NCBI GenBank assembly: GCA_964020975.1
Contig: CAXHWN010002633.1
Span: forward strand, 62,001 to 126,000
Direction: 5' to 3'
DNA: 64,000 nucleotides
From: Hermodice carunculata
Lineage: Eukaryota; Annelida; Polychaeta; Eunicida; Amphinomidae
Shown here: one piece after another, positions 60,112-64,000 of the stretch
How the letters are laid out: every line of letters starts with the position of its first letter
Position numbering within the stretch: position 1 is the first letter of the stretch
Made by a program: the position numbers and the translations under genes
The notes under the pieces: model-generated
Database searches by the model: none
What the model was told of the DNA's origin: nothing
What the model saw: the letters and a program-made list of their open reading frames with translations, nothing else

Positions 60112-60315
60112 AAAGGAAGTTCAAGCCATTTTTGATAAATATTCTCAGAAGAACGTGAGACGTCTGAAAAAGGAGGATGCCTTGCAATTGCTGGAGAAAG
60201 AGTTCAATCTGTCAGAACAGCAAGCTGACGACATGTTTAACACGTTCGACAAAGATAAAAACGGAATCATGAGCCTTTGGGAATTTCAACAGTTCTATCA
60301 AGCTGTAGGCGATGG
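60112..60315 (+). CDS. EF-hand protein, internal exon
   Basis: A 204-bp exon between TTTTATTTACAG and the donor GTAAGT, with split codons at both ends (one base first, two bases last). It encodes KEVQAIFDKYSQKN, a basic linker RRLKKED, then ALQLLEKEFNLSEQQADD and MFNTFDKDKNGIMSLWEF. Numbered from the predicted Met, residues 57-68 form a canonical 12-residue calcium loop: Asp57, Asp59, Asn61, Gly62, Ile63, Ser65, Glu68. The upstream helix-loop-helix (about residues 12-42) is EF-hand-like but its loop lacks the usual ligands, so it is probably a non-binding partner hand. The protein continues after GDG, so more hands or a C-terminal part may follow. The specific family cannot be named; small calmodulin-superfamily sensors fit best. 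The 4.3-kb intron before it is mostly filled with dispersed repeats. Confidence 0.9.
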
Positions 60316-60391
60316 GTAAGTTTCACTGTACACAGATGGGAGTCCTAACAATATTGAATTTATAGTTAGTAACTTTTTAATCCCCGCTCCG

Positions 60392-60443
60392 AATAATAAT
60401 AATGACAATGGTAATGATAATGATGATGATGATGATGATGATA

Positions 60444-60478
<35 letters not shown>

Positions 60479-60480
60479 GC
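60392..60480. repeat. (AAT)(GAT)(AAC) trinucleotide tract
   Basis: Three successive trinucleotide motifs, starting 77 bp downstream of the EF-hand exon, within its intron. Confidence 0.95.
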
Positions 60481-61546
60481 ACTTACAATAATAAAACACC
60501 TGTCAATGTAAAACTTAAAAAGCATCAGTACTTATTTTTGGAATATTTACCTGTTTGTGCCACCAAGGGACAAAGGTGCCAATTGGAACGTGGTTTGACG
60601 TTGATCTGAAAAGTGAAACATCTTCACTTTTTCAGTTCTTCCTCACGTATCAAACAAATTATAGCTGATATGGCTCTATCTTTAAGAAATTACAGATTAG
60701 ATAATCCTTTATTCGATTAAAATCCGACATTTAGAGCTAGAGCTCAAATCGTATGAAGGTAAGAATTGTATCAGCAAAAAGGAAATTCTTACATGAGCTG
60801 CCAATTCATGTTTAAAGCGACTAGCCTATCATAAGAGGTAGGTCTGTTTATCCCCATGGCGTTCCACCTGCATTTGTTGGTAGAAATAGGTCACACCTCG
60901 TGTCACATCATGTTTACTTCTCTACGTTGTTTACAATTTCTTTCACATTTTTACTATTTTTCAATCATTTACGTTTTCACTAAAGTAGAGTTTTAGTAAT
61001 ACAAGGATTACTTAAATATTTTACCTATGTCTATCATATCTTAGTGACCTGTGAGATGTTGTCAATTTTGCGTAATTAGATACCAGAAAACAAGTCACCT
61101 GCACGAAATATTATTTAGAGTAAATCCGCTTATACTTGCTTTTACACGAAATTAAGTACATGCGATAGAGCCATCAGTGTCATCGGATTTGGATCGGTTT
61201 TATATTCCATCAAGCATGCATGGAGACAACTTGAAATCAATCAGTTTGCATGTAAGAACTAACAGCTTTATTGAAGTTGAAGGTCAGGCATGCCTGCAAG
61301 GGCGCGAATGTTAGGAAGTCACCTCACTCAAAAGCTCTGATCATACATTGTGATCGACTCGCTGCTTTTTCTTTTTAATAGAAATCAATATTCAGAAACT
61401 TGAAAGAGTATCTAACGTTTACGTTCAGTTTCTTTTAACATTAATATTTCTAAGTTAATTTATAATTGCGCCGGACTGTCAATGTAATGCATTCAACGTA
61501 CATTTAATAGGGTACATATACATAGTGACAAATACAAAAATGTTTC

Positions 61547-61548
<2 letters not shown>
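60481..61548. other. Intron sequence, nothing recognised
   Basis: No exon in compatible phase was found here; candidate acceptors near 61,044 and 61,381 meet stops within a few codons. Confidence 0.5.
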
Positions 61549-61606
<58 letters not shown>

Positions 61607-61634
61607 TTATATATATATATATATATGTATATAT

Positions 61635-61682
<48 letters not shown>
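61549..61682. repeat. (TA)n-(TG)n microsatellite
   Basis: TA runs with short interruptions, followed by (TG)n at 61,650-61,682. Confidence 0.98.
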
Positions 61683-61684
<2 letters not shown>

Positions 61685-64000
61685 TATAAATGCAATAAAG
61701 GGGAAACAAATATACTGGTGACGCCATCTGTGTTAACATGCGCTATTTTCTGCAGTTCTTTGTTTTTAATTGCATGATTTATGTGTCGAAATGGTCCGTT
61801 CACCATAAAAATAAGCAAGGAATTCATCAAGTTGGGTTGGGATTCGCACTTTCACCTCTTGACACATAATGGGTAAGATGGGCACCATCTTTCTACCCAA
61901 CACATAATTTTTTAAACGTGACAAAATAATCTAAAATGGGTTTAAATGTATACGTGTCACCTGCTGCTGTGTGTTTCTTATAAAATTTGGTGTCAAAATT
62001 GCAAAAGTAACAGTTTTCCAATCCAATACACGACCTAATTTCTCTCATTTATGCATGTGTTTTTTTTTTTTTTTAAGGGCTGTCTCGATGCTGATACTGG
62101 ATCTAATAAATCCACGGATAAACAAAGTTTATACCCTTCAGGTGCAATGTATTTACTTTCTTTATTGTCAGAAACGTTATTTAGCGGTATATAACCTCTG
62201 AATCAGTTTCCTTTTCCTATTTTGATGCATAAATAGTTGGACAATAGGTGACAGTTATAAATGACAAAGTTTATATGTATCAACACAAATATAAGTATAT
62301 TTAGAAGGGACCGCCGGTGGGTGGGTATTTCATTTAGTAAAATAGTCATTATTTATCGTAAGTTGCCTTCAGGTTGAAGGGTTATTTTGGTTAAGACTTA
62401 TTTTATTTCTTGACAGAAAAAAGATTGGGGAGCAGGGAATACCTTTCATTTATACAGAGAGCATGTTTGCCCTTCCAATGTCACACGAGGGTTGTTACAA
62501 AGCCTTTTGAAATTGTCTTGGGCAGTTATGTACGAAAATCTTCAACATAAACGCCTCTTTTTATTTATGTCATTTTGTTTTGACCAACCAACTTTTCATA
62601 TTAAAGTTGTCAGAGCATGGTGGCACTCAAACAAGTGCATGTGTATCTGAATGCACTGTTCTTTTGCCTTTTCCACGTTTCTGAGTGACCCTTCCAAATC
62701 CGCATTTGATATCGTGTTTTGATTGCTAAAAAGAACCAAAAGTCCATGGACACTTACCCGAATGTATGGATTGATTTCTACAAAATTGCCGCGTAGTGCT
62801 GTCGGGTAGTGCTTGACACCTCTTGTCTTGCATTAATCTTGAAACACCAAACTTGAGGTTGGCGATCAGACAAACAACTTTATTACGAAATAGCATCAAT
62901 AAAATTTATATTCCTTATGTGAATATGCTAAAAGCATACTTGTATGTGTTACTTCGTATCATCATTTCATCATCATAGATCAGTGAAGATGACCAGTCTT
63001 AATTATAAGCTTATGCAGAGCAAAAACAAAAAAAAACATAGTCTACCACCGGTAATAACGTTCAAAACTTCAGGAAAAGAATTCAGCATACAAAATATTT
63101 CAGGAAGAATTAAAAAGCATGAAAATATCTCGTTTACGTTCAATGCTAAATCTACATCTCCTTTCGTAAAATTCCCGTTTAAAAGATCATAAGCCAAACA
63201 AACAAGCGTGAGCGTGAAAGATGCCCGGTGCAGGGGTACACGTCCACAGTACGGGTAGTTTTAAGGTGATGACTGTGTTCAGTTAATACTGTTAATACTA
63301 GTTTTGTCATTAATCACAATAGTTATTTTTAATATAAATTCTGTGTTATGTACCTTAAGGGTACAACACAATTTTTACAACTTATAAGATGGATTAAAGT
63401 TATCAGTTTTTCTAGACTGTTTTAGAAAACATAATTGTACCAGTCTCCTCCCTTTATCTCCCTGGGAACACACACAAAAAACAGAGATAAATAGACAAAT
63501 ATATAAAAAAAGAGAAAGAAAGAACAAAGGAACCTTTTTCTATCTTTTCCTTCATTTCTTTGGTTTAAACATATTTTATTAAAGCAATTGGAAATCAGGC
63601 ATAGCCTATACAAATTCCTCTTGCAAAAACAAAAACAAAAATAATAATAAGGAGTAAAATACACAGTATAGTGTGAAAGGTAACGGCACAAACCACAGGA
63701 CAGTACATAAACGGACACATAACAGAATGCAAGATAAAGACACCACCAGACGTCACAGATAGTGGTCCGAGTAATGAGTAGTTTGCATTGACTATAAGAT
63801 ATAAACAGTCTCGAAATAAGTCTTTCACAAAAGTAATGATGTTTGCCCGCACGTGGCCACTTAAATGGTAGGCCTACCCATATCTATATAACAAAATTCA
63901 TAATATCAACTGTATATACAAACTACCAAGTGAAACCAGTGCGGGCTTCAGTTGAATCTGCCAGTGCGGATAATGTACGTATGCACAGATTCAAAGATAG
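61683..64000. other. Downstream region with three possible EF-hand exons
   Basis: Three acceptors are each followed by an open frame in the phase required by the 60,315 donor: 62,078 (open to 62,201), 62,417 (open to 62,510) and 62,980 (open to 63,190). None encodes a recognisable EF-hand, so none is called. An AATAAA-type word lies near 62,897. The last kilobase is AT-rich with nothing recognised. Confidence 0.35.

Overview
This is a non-bacterial, intron-containing, repeat-rich genomic window with no operons and very little coding sequence. The AGGCCTA-type words, microsatellites, palindromic mobile elements and a decayed multicopy gene family that I recall from cnidarian, amphioxus and hemichordate genomes together suggest a marine invertebrate, most likely a deuterostome such as an echinoderm, hemichordate or amphioxus. 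That placement is an inference.

Layout. 1-18,678 is a dense tandem array of 18 units in two size classes: 8 long (about 1,515 bp) and 10 short (about 712 bp). The classes differ by one 803-bp block, and a 3.65-kb four-unit block (S-S-S-L) occurs twice. Diverged copies of unit pieces lie just outside the array (19,141-19,390 and 19,590-19,700). 19.7-23 kb is mostly unique, with one weak exon-like stretch at 22,732-22,913. 23.37-28.85 kb is an old direct duplication whose middle holds an 800-bp compound repeat made of 90-bp minisatellite copies plus a small palindromic MITE. 29.03-29.44 kb is a two-copy 205-bp repeat whose reverse strand reads like a repeated protein module. 32-40 kb holds several diverged dispersed repeats and a 547-bp tandem duplication. 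A broken gene of an unnamed family lies on the minus strand at about 40.7-41.86 kb. Two fold-back elements built from short palindromes lie at 49,962-50,935 and 56,201-56,897.

The best-supported real gene is on the plus strand. A start-codon exon at 55,753-55,794 and an internal exon at 60,112-60,315 join in phase to give the first 78 residues of a small EF-hand protein. Its remaining exons cannot be fixed from this window.

No tRNA or rRNA gene, CRISPR array, or recognisable retrovirus-, LTR- or Polinton-like element was seen. The most unusual structures are the two-size-class array with its ancestral flank, the two palindrome-built fold-back elements, and the 90-bp repeat that stays open in frame on both strands.
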